Positions 26,906-35,526 are shown, numbered from the stretch's first letter. The stretch is DNA of 64,000 nucleotides from Flavobacteriales bacterium (GCA_016699575.1 CP064979.1:2170001-2234000); one strand, 5' to 3'. Numbers and translations: made by a program. The notes: generated by a model from the letters alone, not told the origin.

Positions 26906-28105
26906 TCATTCTTGCCAATGCCTTCGGCGCTTCAGCCGGATGCGTTGACGTTCGCCTCCATCTGCCGACTGTATTGACATTACGATGCGCTTGGTGCCGA
27001 GCAGCTGGCGCAGCACACGTTCCAAGTCACATTCCAGCACCGTTGCCAGGTCAACATCGCCGACACGAAGCACACGGTCACCGTATTTGATTCCCGCTTG
27101 CTCCGCCTCTGTGTTGCGCCAGACTGTTCCCACATGAACATTGGGTCCGTCGATGATCAGATGCACGCCGTAGTCAGCCTGCTCCTGAAGGATCCGCCTC
27201 GGATAGGGCGTGAACCTGATCCGCTGTGCGGGATAGTTTATCCGTACTCGACCAAAGGCCAGAATACCACGTCCGATCCTGCTTCGGCCATCCTCCGTGA
27301 TGATCGTGCGTGGGCGTGCCACTTCCGCGCCTGCGATCATTACGGTTCGTGGAGCAGCGATCAATTGTTCACTTGGTGGGGCAGGGCCATGCACTCCGTA
27401 TGAGACAACCCCAAGCCCGCTATCGACCAAGTCTGTGGGGTATTTGCCCAGGAAACCCTGCATCGCGGCTCTCGACATCTCCAAAGTCGCTGAAGCCCCG
27501 GAATCGAAGTGGGCCGAATCGAGGAACTCGCCATTGTACACCAAAGGCAACCATGCATCAAACTGATCATCCAGCCGTATACGATGACCCTCTTGTCCGT
27601 CAGCATCTACCACCGCACCGGGATTGGCAATGCACACTCGGCCCGCGCCTGGGTCCATATCCACCTCAAGGAACCGTAGCGCGTTGCTTCCCAAGTTCCC
27701 TTCAATGCCATGACAACCCAGACCCGTTCGTTCAACATTCAACACGAGACAAGGCAGGCCGATGAACTGTAACGGACCAACATGCAAGGTGTCGACCAAG
27801 ACGATGAGGATCGTATCCGTTAATCCGCTGCCGTCCACAGCAACAGCTTTCTGAAGCTCTGGGAAGCCGGATTCTTCCTGAAGGGCCTGCGATATGAACA
27901 TAGGAGCTCCAGAATCCATCATGAACTTCGCTGATCGCTCACCGACTACAACGTCGAGCGCGATGGGTGTACCGATGTCCGAGTATCCGACGCAGTGTGA
28001 TCCAATACCCATGACATGCCCCGCAGAGAATTGTGCGAAGACCGGCTTCGAAAAGCAGGTGATCAGGATGGCGATCCAGGCAAGGTATCGTCCCATGCAC
28101 TTCAT
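26906..28105 (-). CDS. Exported aspartyl-protease-like protein with PDZ domain
   Basis: The signal peptide (MGRYLAWIAILITCFSKPVFAQ region) is followed by two retropepsin-like halves. The first has 'SAKFMMDSGAPMFIS' and the second 'DSAHFDSGASATLEMS', so both use DSGA where most family members have DTGA. DSG is tolerated in some retropepsins, so activity is possible. A C-terminal PDZ domain (about 300-390) shows 'TEAEQAGIKYGDRVLRVGDVDL'. Total 399 residues. The combination is common in Bacteroidota but the substrates are unknown. A second ATG at 28096 is an alternative start. Confidence 0.8.
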   Translation of the reverse strand: MKCMGRYLAWIAILITCFSKPVFAQFSAGHVMGIGSHCVGYSDIGTPIALDVVVGERSAKFMMDSGAPMFISQALQEESGFPELQKAVAVDGSGLTDTILIVLVDTLHVGPLQFIGLPCLVLNVERTGLGCHGIEGNLGSNALRFLEVDMDPGAGRVCIANPGAVVDADGQEGHRIRLDDQFDAWLPLVYNGEFLDSAHFDSGASATLEMSRAAMQGFLGKYPTDLVDSGLGVVSYGVHGPAPPSEQLIAAPRTVMIAGAEVARPRTIITEDGRSRIGRGILAFGRVRINYPAQRIRFTPYPRRILQEQADYGVHLIIDGPNVHVGTVWRNTEAEQAGIKYGDRVLRVGDVDLATVLECDLERVLRQLLGTKRIVMSIQSADGGERQRIRLKRRRHWQE

Positions 28106-28170
28106 GTTCAGCTATGCCTTGACCCTCACCATGGGCCCAAAGACCCTAAAGATCATACATGCGTCCGGTA

Positions 28171-28551
28171 TCACTTCTGGGAGTGCAATCCGACCTTGTT
28201 CCCCTCGGTGTCGATGAAGAATGCCATGTTCCCGAAATCGCCGAGACTTGTCTTGGGCATCACGATCCGCCCCCCGGCGGTCTCCACTTTCTCGAGCGCC
28301 GCGCTCAGATCCGGGTCACCATTCAGGTAGATCACGCATCCGTCCTGATGTACCTTATGCATCGGGCCTTGAACGAGGCTGCCAGCGGCTTTCCCGCTGC
28401 CAGGTTGATATGGAAAGAACGCCATCTTCATACCCATCATCTCGGTCTCATGCATACTGATCCCGAACACCTTTTCGTAGAAGGCCCTTGCACGCTTGAT
28501 GTCAACTGTAGGGATCTCGAACCAGTTGATGCTGTTGGTGGTTACGTTCAT
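28171..28551 (-). CDS. VOC-family (glyoxalase-like) protein
   Basis: The protein (126 aa) has the paired beta-alpha-beta-beta-beta units of the vicinal oxygen chelate fold: 'NWFEIPTVDIKRARAFYEKV', then 'MKMAFFPYQPGSGKAAGSL', and in the second half 'GGRIVMPKTSLGDFGNMAFF' with 'IDTEGNKVGLHS'. It is related to YaeR/CFP32-like members that lack a proven reaction. It stands alone on the minus strand, about 65 bp after the PDZ protease start. An AC-rich leader (CAAACACCAAACACAAA) precedes the ATG. Confidence 0.86.
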   Translation of the reverse strand: MNVTTNSINWFEIPTVDIKRARAFYEKVFGISMHETEMMGMKMAFFPYQPGSGKAAGSLVQGPMHKVHQDGCVIYLNGDPDLSAALEKVETAGGRIVMPKTSLGDFGNMAFFIDTEGNKVGLHSQK

Positions 28552-28596
28552 TTTGTGTTTGGTGTTTGAGGTTGTTGTTTGGTGTTTTCGGAATTG

Positions 28597-29586
28597 TCAG
28601 TTCTTGCGCGCCAACGCCGTGCGTAGACATCGACGAAAGAGCTCTGGTCGATCGCGCCACACGATGTGACCCGCATCGGGTATGACATTTACGATGACGT
28701 TGCTGGCTGTTGCAGAGAGGCTCTTCCAGAGTGGGCTGCCACGAGGACCAACCACGAAATCCAAGTCGCCGTTGATCACTACGACCTGTGCTGAGTGGTT
28801 GGCCAGTAGCGCTGAGTAGTCATAGTCGAAATTCGTTGTCTTCCTTGTTGCGTCAGATGCAGCGGCGTTCACCCTCATAGGCATCGCTTCGACCCACTTG
28901 TCGACCCGTACGCTCTCTGCTCCGACTTGCCGTATCAAGGCAAGTTGAGTTGCCCGCTTTGCTCTGTTCGCACTCCCAATGCGGCTCAAACTATCTAGGA
29001 CACTCGCTACAGCAGGTCGATTCTCGAAAGCCGAGGCAGAATCCTGAAGTCCTTCCCAAAGGGTCGAGTACTCTTTGTCGAAATAGGCCCATCCGTTCTT
29101 GTGTGGCAGTCCTCCCACGAGAACGAACGCGCCGACACGCTTCGGAAAGGCTGCCAAGTACTCATAAGCCAGCAGCGTTCCGGCAGAATGTGACACCAGA
29201 TCCAACTTCTCAAGACCCAAGGCCATTCGTAGGGCTTCAAGATCGAGCACATGCTTTCGCATACTGATGCTGTCTGTCGGGCACGGAGATCGCAGCGAAC
29301 CTCGTTGGTCATAGAAGACGAACCTGTGCGTGCTATCCAACCCGTTGGCAATTGGCAACATATAGGTGAGGTCGGCTCCAGGCCCGCCATGAAGAACCAC
29401 AACAGGTGACCCCGTCCCGAATTCCATCACGAACAGTTCGCACACGCCGTCAGGGGCTGGCAAATACCAACACTCGGCACCAGGCAGAACACCTGTTGGT
29501 GTCTGCTGCGCACGGCAACCAAGGATCAACACCAAGGCCATCCCCATCACAGTTACACGTGCTCGAAAAGCAGGTCGGCTCATCAT
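28597..29586 (-). CDS. Alpha/beta-hydrolase lipoprotein, proline iminopeptidase-like
   Basis: Lipobox LILGC follows a hydrophobic N-terminus. The hydrolase core has 'VVVLHGGPGADLTYML' (HGGPG oxyanion motif), 'FVFYDQRGSLRSPCP' (DQRG), the nucleophile elbow 'LVSHSAGTLLAYEYL' (SHSAG), an acidic 'VINGDLDFVVGPRG' and a His in 'IPDAGHIVWRDRP'. This places it with prolyl aminopeptidase-type S33 peptidases, here exported and lipid-anchored. 329 residues from the ATG at 29586; the gene sits 7 bp after the DUF2461 gene and is probably co-transcribed with it. Confidence 0.86.
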   Translation of the reverse strand: MMSRPAFRARVTVMGMALVLILGCRAQQTPTGVLPGAECWYLPAPDGVCELFVMEFGTGSPVVVLHGGPGADLTYMLPIANGLDSTHRFVFYDQRGSLRSPCPTDSISMRKHVLDLEALRMALGLEKLDLVSHSAGTLLAYEYLAAFPKRVGAFVLVGGLPHKNGWAYFDKEYSTLWEGLQDSASAFENRPAVASVLDSLSRIGSANRAKRATQLALIRQVGAESVRVDKWVEAMPMRVNAAASDATRKTTNFDYDYSALLANHSAQVVVINGDLDFVVGPRGSPLWKSLSATASNVIVNVIPDAGHIVWRDRPELFRRCLRTALARKN

Positions 29587-29593
29587 AGGTCCA

Positions 29594-30262
29594 TTACTGA
29601 TGCATCGCATCCGCCATCCACCGGTTGAACGGCACCAGCGCCTCGTGGTGATCCATGATCATGTCCATCAGCTTGGGGGAGGTGATGGCAGAGACCGGGA
29701 GTTTCGCAGCAACAAAGAATTGTTTGTTCGCAACCAGCGGCTCGCTCTTCGCGGCGCTCTTGAACTCCTCGGGAAGCACCTTGTTCACATCTCCACGCAC
29801 TTCTCCGAAGGAATCCTTGAACGCTGGTGCTGCGATCACCTTGCGCAGACTTTTGCCGTCCTTGATCAATGCTCGCCGGATCTTCTCCAACTGCTCCCTG
29901 TCAGGCATGTAAACCCCACCGATGATCTGTACCCCAACCTGACCCAGCTCGAAGTAGATCCCCGGGGTAGCATGGTCTTTTCGGCCTGCCGGTGAGATAT
30001 TGGCTGAGCAACTGAGTTTGTAAGGGCTCTTATCCTTGCTGAAGCGCACATCCTTGTTGATCCGGAAAATGGCATCCTTCGCTTGGATCCTGACCGCCGG
30101 GTCCACCTTGCCAATACGTGATATGGCCTCAGTGGTGAATGCCTCGAACGGCCTCTTCACATGAGTCTCATACTGCTTGCGATTCGCATCGAACCATTCC
30201 TTGTTGTTGTTCTTGGCCAAATCGCTGAAGAACTTGTTGTAGTCTGTTGTGAACCAGCTCAT
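29594..30262 (-). CDS. DUF2461 (TIGR02453) protein
   Basis: This 222-residue protein is a standard member of DUF2461: 'FFSDLAKNNNKEWFDANRKQ' at the N-terminus, 'VRFSKDKSPYKLSCSANI' in the middle, 'GGVYMPDREQLEKIRRAL', and a conserved C-terminal 'LVPFNRWMADAM'. Its biochemical function is unknown. An AGGAG sits 6 bases before the ATG, one of the few clear Shine-Dalgarno sequences in this window. It is followed closely by the hydrolase lipoprotein gene. Confidence 0.9.
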   Translation of the reverse strand: MSWFTTDYNKFFSDLAKNNNKEWFDANRKQYETHVKRPFEAFTTEAISRIGKVDPAVRIQAKDAIFRINKDVRFSKDKSPYKLSCSANISPAGRKDHATPGIYFELGQVGVQIIGGVYMPDREQLEKIRRALIKDGKSLRKVIAAPAFKDSFGEVRGDVNKVLPEEFKSAAKSEPLVANKQFFVAAKLPVSAITSPKLMDMIMDHHEALVPFNRWMADAMHQ

Positions 30263-30287
30263 GTCTCCTGATCAGTTTGTTGCTTCT

Positions 30288-31016
30288 TCAACGTGCTATG
30301 TCGTTCTCATATGCACCACGATGCACCCCGGTCTCATCCTCGCGGATCAGGCCTAGTGGCACTGTGTCGGATACCACGGTCGTGGTCGGTCCTCGCCCCA
30401 AAAGGAGGCGTTCCTGCCGGATGTTGTCGTTAACGACCAAGCCCGTGGTGCCATCCTCAAGCGCGACCAACGAAACCCCCTCTGTACCATTGTTCCTGTC
30501 AATACCAAGGACAACGCGGTCTTCACCCGCTACTGTCAGTAGGCCGTATCCACTGCGCTCCAAGCCGGTGGAATCGTTAATGACCAGCCCAGTTCCGCGT
30601 CCAAGGCGTTGGCCTATGATAGGGTCCGGATAGTCGTGGCCGAACGCGATCCGGTCTGTCCCATGTTCATCGAGTACTAGAATGCCATTCATGTCATGTC
30701 GGTAACTCTCGTACCATTTCATATACTCAGTTGGCATCCTGCTTGCCCACGAGCGCCGCACCGCTGCCATATCGGTCCGCATCCGATCCATAGAAGCTGG
30801 GATTGGAGCACCGATCAGAATTCTGTCCCGGCCCTCATCATCAAGGATCACCACGCCTTTGACCCGAAGCACATCACTGGTCCGGCTATTATGCCAGATC
30901 GCGCCAGCAAGACCCAATACGGCGGCCATGATGTACAAAATCGTACGCTCAAGCCGCTTGATCCGCCGCTCAAAAGGAGCGACACGATTGGAGTTCGTGC
31001 CTTCAGTCGTTTCCAT
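30288..31016 (-). CDS. Membrane-anchored protein with repeated DRIxxG strands, unknown function
   Basis: A short basic N-terminus (RRIKRLERT) leads into one membrane helix (ILYIMAAVLGLAGAIW, about 27-43). Beyond it are repeated beta-type units: 'VVILDDEGRDRILIGAP', 'ILVLDEHGTDRIAFGHD', 'LLTVAGEDRVVLGIDR' and 'LVALEDGTTGLVVND'. The pattern of an aspartate-glycine turn followed by a hydrophobic strand resembles small beta-solenoid or propeller modules. I do not recognise a family. 242 residues. The ATG at 31016 is preferred to an upstream TTG. It is 25 bp from the DUF2461 gene. Confidence 0.65.
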   Translation of the reverse strand: METTEGTNSNRVAPFERRIKRLERTILYIMAAVLGLAGAIWHNSRTSDVLRVKGVVILDDEGRDRILIGAPIPASMDRMRTDMAAVRRSWASRMPTEYMKWYESYRHDMNGILVLDEHGTDRIAFGHDYPDPIIGQRLGRGTGLVINDSTGLERSGYGLLTVAGEDRVVLGIDRNNGTEGVSLVALEDGTTGLVVNDNIRQERLLLGRGPTTTVVSDTVPLGLIREDETGVHRGAYENDIAR

Positions 31017-31330
31017 GTACAATGCGTCGATTACTATGGTCTAGAATCGACAGAATCATGCTTGACCAGGCCTGGTGACTGGGAAATATCGCGAGTTCCC
31101 AAGCGACTCCAGAGCACTGTTCGAACTCCCGTTCATCATGTCACTGATCGTGACTCCAAAACTGATCAACGCGTGGCTCCGGAATTCACACTCCTGTCTA
31201 TTTAGGATTGACTTAAGACATTCACAAGGCGTCCGATCGGGAAAGGCTCCTCTACATTTCGTCAGGACGTCATGTAAGCACCCCCTGAAACAGGTGCAGG
31301 TGGAAGTAGAACCACCTAAACTTGATCAGG

Positions 31331-31597
31331 ATGAGAAAGAGCAGATTCACCGAGACGCAGATCATTGCGATGCTGCGCGAGCATGAGGCAGGCAAGAAGG
31401 TCTCGGACGTGTGCCGGGAACATGGCGTGAGCCAGCCGACGTTCTACCAGTGGAAGGCCAAGTACAGCGGCCTGGACGCCAACCAGCTCAAGGAGTTCAA
31501 GGAGCTGAAGGCCAAGTATGCGCGCCTTGAGAAGATGTACACCGAGGCCCAGATGGACCGCCAGGTGCTCAAGGAGATCATCGAGGGAAAGTTGTAG
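31331..31597 (+). CDS. IS3-family transposase OrfA, copy 2
   Basis: The protein is identical in sequence to OrfA of copy 1 (88 aa, HTH 'KVSDVCREHGVSQPTFYQW'). The DNA differs from copy 1 at seven positions, every one a synonymous third-base change (for example GTT/GTC, GAG/GAA, TAT/TAC). So both copies have kept coding function since they diverged. A slippery site lies just before the stop. Confidence 0.93.
   Translation: MRKSRFTETQIIAMLREHEAGKKVSDVCREHGVSQPTFYQWKAKYSGLDANQLKEFKELKAKYARLEKMYTEAQMDRQVLKEIIEGKL
31585..31591 (+). promoter_or_regulatory. -1 programmed frameshift site (G GGA AAG), copy 2
   Basis: The heptamer and the surrounding frames are the same as in copy 1: the orfA frame stops at TAG six bases later while the -1 frame runs into orfB. 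Its conservation between copies with other differences supports function. Confidence 0.75.
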
Positions 31598-31620
31598 GCC
31601 CGGACGACAAACGAGAGGTC

Positions 31621-32517
31621 GTGCGCCGACTGGTCGAACAGCGCCAGTACAGCGAACGCCGGGCCTGCAAGCTGTTGAACTTGAGTGCGAGCGTGTATCG
31701 CTATGCGCCCAAGGAGAAGAACGATGCGGAAGTGATCGAGCACATGATGCGAGTGGTGGATCAGAACCCCACATGGGGGTTCGGTCTGACCTTCGACCAG
31801 ATGGTCACTGAGGGGACCGGGGCCAACCACAAGCGGGTGCACAGGCTCTACAAGGAGGCGGACCTGCACTTGCGCAGGCGTACGAAGCGCCGGGTGCCCG
31901 AGCGGGTGAAGGACCCGATCGTGCTGCCCATCGGCCCGAACATCACTTGGAGCATGGACTTCATGAGCGATGCGCTGGTGACCGGTCGCAAGTACCGCAC
32001 TTTCAACGTGATCGATGACTTCAACCGGGAAGCCTTGTGCATAGCGGTCGACACCTCTCTGCCTGCTGCACGCGTGATCCGTGAGCTGGACCAGCTGATC
32101 GCCTGGCGTGGTAAGCCCGAACGCCTTCGCATGGACAATGGCCCGGAGTTCATCGCACACGCCATGCAGGAATGGGCCACATCCAACGGGATCGCCTTCA
32201 CCTACATCCAGCCGGGCATGCCCATGCAGAACGGCTTGGTCGAGCGCTTCAACAAAACGTACCGGACCGAAGTGCTCAATGCGTGGATCTTCGAACGCCT
32301 GGACCAAGTACGCACCATCACGCAAGAGTGGATGTGGCGCTATAACAACCAGCGCCCGCACAGGTCGTTGCTGCGCTTATCGCCCCGTGCGTTCCTGTTG
32401 AAATGTGGACAACTCCCTGCCCACTACACAGGCTCACGCGCGGACTTCCCCACAGTTCAACAGGACATCCACAACACCACCACACTCAAAAGTACCTTTA
32501 CAAACCGCTGCGCCTAA
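31621..32517 (+). CDS. IS3-family transposase OrfB (rve integrase domain), copy 2
   Basis: The 298-residue protein is identical to copy 1, with all three catalytic acidic residues present ('WSMDFMSDAL', 'RMDNGPEFIA', 'NGLVERFNKTYRTE'). The DNA differs from copy 1 by two synonymous changes (GTT/GTG and ACG/ACT codons). It should be active if the -1 frameshift occurs. Confidence 0.94.
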   Translation: MRRLVEQRQYSERRACKLLNLSASVYRYAPKEKNDAEVIEHMMRVVDQNPTWGFGLTFDQMVTEGTGANHKRVHRLYKEADLHLRRRTKRRVPERVKDPIVLPIGPNITWSMDFMSDALVTGRKYRTFNVIDDFNREALCIAVDTSLPAARVIRELDQLIAWRGKPERLRMDNGPEFIAHAMQEWATSNGIAFTYIQPGMPMQNGLVERFNKTYRTEVLNAWIFERLDQVRTITQEWMWRYNNQRPHRSLLRLSPRAFLLKCGQLPAHYTGSRADFPTVQQDIHNTTTLKSTFTNRCA

Positions 32518-32585
32518 AATGGGGGTGCTTACAGTCACACGAAACGTTGATCGATAGGCCTCAAATCCATCGTACTTCAATTGTG

Positions 32586-32972
32586 ATGGTGGGTCAGAAG
32601 CAGACTCTCAATGTAGCAAAGGCCTTCATAGAGGCGATAAATACGCATGATGTTGAGCTGATCTCAAGCCTCATGGCCCCATGGTTCCTGTTCATTGATA
32701 GCCAAGGTAACTTACTATCAGATACTTCGGAGGTAGTGGCTGCATGGAGGCACTACTTCGCCATGTTCCCGGATTACCGCACCGAAGTCGGTTCGGCACT
32801 TTGCGCTGAGTATCGTGTAGTGTTGATCGGCGAGGCGAGAGCGTGATACCTCGGCGATCAGAGTCGTTCCTGGCGCATCCCTGTGGCGATCTAGGCGGAC
32901 GTACATGATAGATCGGTCACTGAATGGCAGGTCTTTGCGGACACGAAATTGCCATTTGAAAGCACGCTTTAG
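32586..32972 (+). pseudogene. SnoaL/NTF2-like protein with two in-frame stops
   Basis: The frame from the ATG at 32586 reads 'LNVAKAFIEAINTHDVELI', 'WRHYFAMFPDYRTEVGSAL', 'VVLIGEARA', then TGA (32844-32846). It continues in the same frame 'YLGDQSRSWRIPVAI', TAG (near 32892), 'ADVHDRSVTEWQVFADTKLP' to the real end TAG at 32970-32972. Reading through both stops gives a complete 128-residue SnoaL-like polyketide-cyclase/NTF2-fold protein; the TAG most simply replaces a TGG Trp codon. There is no frameshift. The IS inserted just upstream may have cut off its promoter before decay. Confidence 0.78.
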
Positions 32973-32995
32973 TTGACCTATGTACAATCCTTTTG

Positions 32996-33187
32996 CTATG
33001 CACTAAGGACTGGTCGGCCCAGGCCGATTGAAAGAGCACGGTGCATGTACTTGGTCGTCAAGTCGTTCACTGACGTGTAGCTGTTGCCTAGAAAGAGCAC
33101 GGAAGTCTGTTGGGTATGCACTGCAACCCGCATAGCCGAGAATGCAAGGAAGCAGCCAATGCAATTGAACCTTTGGACCCAGACCAT
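32996..33187 (-). pseudogene. 5' remnant of an exported SGNH/GDSL-hydrolase-like gene
   Basis: The 63-residue frame has a signal-peptide-like start (FNCIGCFLAFSAMRVAVHTQ) followed by 'TSVLFLGNSYTSVNDLTTKY', the block I motif (GNSYT, catalytic Ser) of SGNH hydrolases found in Bacteroidota. It then stops after 'LGRPVLSA'. The remaining ~200 residues of such a protein are absent; the neighbouring sequence is the SnoaL pseudogene. So this is a truncated remnant, one of two decayed genes between the IS and the T9SS cluster. Confidence 0.6.
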
Positions 33188-33215
33188 CGTCAGGTGGAGC
33201 TGTGGCGCTCCATGA

Positions 33216-34190
33216 TCAGCGAACGACCAATTTTGTGCGATCTATCCGCTGCAAGCGATCGGACGTGGTCACGCAGGTGTACATACCAGCAGGTAGCGCC
33301 GAGACATCGATCGTCGCAGCACCTTGGAACATACTACCTAGCACTGTCTTCCCAAGGCCATCGACCAAGGTCAACGATAAGTTGCCGAGTAGGGTTGAAC
33401 TTACATGCAAGCAGTCATCGGTCGGGTTTGGGAAAATGGAGATCACTGCTCCATTATACTCTTCAACACCCAGAGTAACACACGCTGATGGGATCTCAAC
33501 GAGGCTCACATCGTCCAAGTAGTAATAACAGTTCGGCTGGTATATCGAGGGGTGGAGTTGTTGTACCGTCGTACTCACATCATCGTTGAAATTGCCCAGA
33601 GTCAGATAGCGTTCACCTCCGATGGCTTCATACGTGGCCACCACCGATTGCCAACCAGTGGAATCCGTGAGGAAGGCACCAAGTCCATTCAACTGAGGAA
33701 CAACGGACATCACGGAGTTCGTGGCTTGTACTGCAATGTTCTGGGTGAAGTACGCCCCAATTCCGTCCACTGTGCTGTTGGTCGGGCTATCACCCAAGCT
33801 CATGAAGAAACGTAGCTCGTAGCACTTACCTGCCACCAATGCCTCTGTGAGTTGCACCTCTGCATACTCTCTGAAGTCAGGCGTTCCATAAAGGTACGCC
33901 ACGAGGCCAGCATACGCTTCACCGCTGTAGGCCACTTGGTTGCCTTGACCATTGGTAGGCACGCTTACTATGGACGATGTTGCGCACAGGTTGAAGTAAT
34001 CCGGAGTTGCCCCAGGTCCGTTCGGAGCTCCTGTTCGTGCGTTGAACCAAGGTGTAGCGTAATGGATCTGTGAGATCGCGCCAGGGCAAAGTGTATGGAC
34101 CTCAAAGTCACCATTGGGAACTAGGTTCTGGCAGGTAGACGTAGCCGCTAACAAGGCACTCACCGCAATAAACACCAGTCTTTTGTTCAT
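33216..34190 (-). CDS. Secreted protein with jelly-roll-like domain and T9SS type A sorting domain
   Basis: Signal peptide MNKRLVFIAVSALLAATSTC is followed by 'NLVPNGDFEVHTLCPGAIS', the opening seen in carbohydrate-binding-like (gliding-protein N-terminal) domains. A beta-rich region follows with 'CYELRFFMSLGDSPTNSTVD' and 'GWQSVVATYEAIGGERYLTL'. 'CYYYLDDVSLVEI' closes the domain, and a type A sorting domain follows ('ISIFPNPTDDCLHVSS', 'IDVSALPAGMYTCV'). 324 residues. A surface adhesin or sugar-binding role is possible but not shown. It is the first gene (by coordinates) of the T9SS cluster. Confidence 0.85.
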   Translation of the reverse strand: MNKRLVFIAVSALLAATSTCQNLVPNGDFEVHTLCPGAISQIHYATPWFNARTGAPNGPGATPDYFNLCATSSIVSVPTNGQGNQVAYSGEAYAGLVAYLYGTPDFREYAEVQLTEALVAGKCYELRFFMSLGDSPTNSTVDGIGAYFTQNIAVQATNSVMSVVPQLNGLGAFLTDSTGWQSVVATYEAIGGERYLTLGNFNDDVSTTVQQLHPSIYQPNCYYYLDDVSLVEIPSACVTLGVEEYNGAVISIFPNPTDDCLHVSSTLLGNLSLTLVDGLGKTVLGSMFQGAATIDVSALPAGMYTCVTTSDRLQRIDRTKLVVR

Positions 34191-34359
34191 CTCATGTATC
34201 GCTTTGGTCTAGACTGTCGGACGAAGCCTGTGAAACAACAGTTGCTCCCTAAGAGCGCATCAAGCGCGATTTAGGAGCTGCTTAAGTGTTTGCGGCTGAG
34301 TTTGCATGCCCTGCAAAGTGTTCCTAGCCGCTCCCATTCTTGCACCATGGCTCAGGCTC

Positions 34360-35526
34360 CTACTGTGTAAACGGGTCCGAATACCGTACATCTGTCAAAA
34401 GGCTATGATCCGTCAGGGTTTTGAGGAAGGCAATGATCGCCGACTTCTCGTCTGGTGTAAGTGGTATACCGCCGGGCGGCAGTTGTATCCCAGCGTTTGG
34501 GTGTGCTGTTATGCCAATGTCGTAATGATCCATCACTTCTTCGAGCGTCGCAAAGCGCCCGTCATGCATGTAAGGTGCTGTCAGTTCAACGTTCCTGAAG
34601 CTAGGGAATTTGAATGTGGCTTGGTCCTGCGCAAGCCCGGAGATCTCTCCATACCCGTTGTCCGTGTAGCTCGGATCGAGTCCATTGTTCGATCCGAAGC
34701 CCTCATTCTTGCCGAAGAACTCACCAATAAGGAAGGTCTGATCTTGTGTGCCGGTAGCGGTCACATCGCCATGGCACTCCGTGCAGAACTTGGTTCCTAC
34801 CAAGGTCTTGCCCAATAGTTCTTGTGGTGTAAAGTCGGCGAAACCGGTGTTCAACCCCTGATCGTATCGCGACGTGAACGATGTAATGGAGCGAATGAAC
34901 TGGGCCAGTGCCTTCGAGACACGGTCGCTTGTGATCATCTCGTCGCCAAAGGCAGCTTCGAACAAAGGAGGGTAATAGCTGATGCCGCTCAGTTTGGTTT
35001 CCAACTCCGACAGTGATGGCATACCCATTTCAATAGCGTCCGTGATCGGCATCACTACTTGCGTTTCCAGATCCTCGGCACGCAGGTCCCAGAACATGTG
35101 CTTGCCCTTGTAGTAGCGCAGGTTCACGGTTGTCATGGCATTTCGCCGTGTCTCACCCCCCAAGTGACCTTCAGAGAAGGCAAGTCCATCAGTAAAAGCC
35201 TTGTCTTGATGATGGCAACTGGCGCAGGCTGTCACATTGTTGACCGATAATTTCTTGTCGTAATAGAGCACGCGACCGAGAGTGGCTCCTGCATCGGTGA
35301 TGGGGTTGTCCGCAGGCGTGTTGTCCAATAGTGGCTCGTTGGCCAGATACGCGAGCACATTCGCAGGAAGGTTGGGCGTGCTGTAATCATAGTGGTCGGC
35401 AGGGAGGGTCGGCACGTCGATCTGTGCATTTCCACCACCGTTGTTGGCGGGGCTCGGCTCCTCATCCTTGTTGCAAGCACCTATGATCAGCGTGGCAATG
35501 ACAAAAACACAAGTCCGGTTTCGCAT
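34360..35526 (-). CDS. Di-haem cytochrome c peroxidase / MauG-like lipoprotein
   Basis: The lipobox (LIIGAC) anchors the protein on the periplasmic side. Two haem-binding CxxCH motifs are visible: 'VTACASCHHQD' (about residue 105) and 'TKFCTECHGD' (about 250). A distal-pocket region 'LTAPYMHDGRFATLEEVMDH' near the C-terminus supplies the Met ligand typical of CcpA/MauG proteins. 388 residues is the normal family length. It probably reduces peroxide or oxidises a protein partner in the periplasm. It stands alone between T9SS genes. Confidence 0.92.
   Translation of the reverse strand: MRNRTCVFVIATLIIGACNKDEEPSPANNGGGNAQIDVPTLPADHYDYSTPNLPANVLAYLANEPLLDNTPADNPITDAGATLGRVLYYDKKLSVNNVTACASCHHQDKAFTDGLAFSEGHLGGETRRNAMTTVNLRYYKGKHMFWDLRAEDLETQVVMPITDAIEMGMPSLSELETKLSGISYYPPLFEAAFGDEMITSDRVSKALAQFIRSITSFTSRYDQGLNTGFADFTPQELLGKTLVGTKFCTECHGDVTATGTQDQTFLIGEFFGKNEGFGSNNGLDPSYTDNGYGEISGLAQDQATFKFPSFRNVELTAPYMHDGRFATLEEVMDHYDIGITAHPNAGIQLPPGGIPLTPDEKSAIIAFLKTLTDHSLLTDVRYSDPFTQ

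Larger units (their letters stand above)
31273..32533 (+). mobile_element. IS3-family (IS407-like) insertion sequence, copy 2
   Basis: The same 1261-bp element as copy 1, with ends TGTAAGCACCCCC and GGGGGTGCTTACA. It is flanked by a 4-bp direct repeat GTCA (31269-31272 and 32534-32537), the target duplication expected of the IS407 group. It has inserted about 50 bp upstream of a decayed SnoaL-like gene. Orientation is the same as copy 1. Confidence 0.95.

Noticed and set aside
17723..32533. Composite transposon made of the two IS3 copies
   Set aside because: The outer flanks do not match (ACTC on the left, GTCA on the right), and copy 2 has its own GTCA duplication on both sides. The copies inserted separately.
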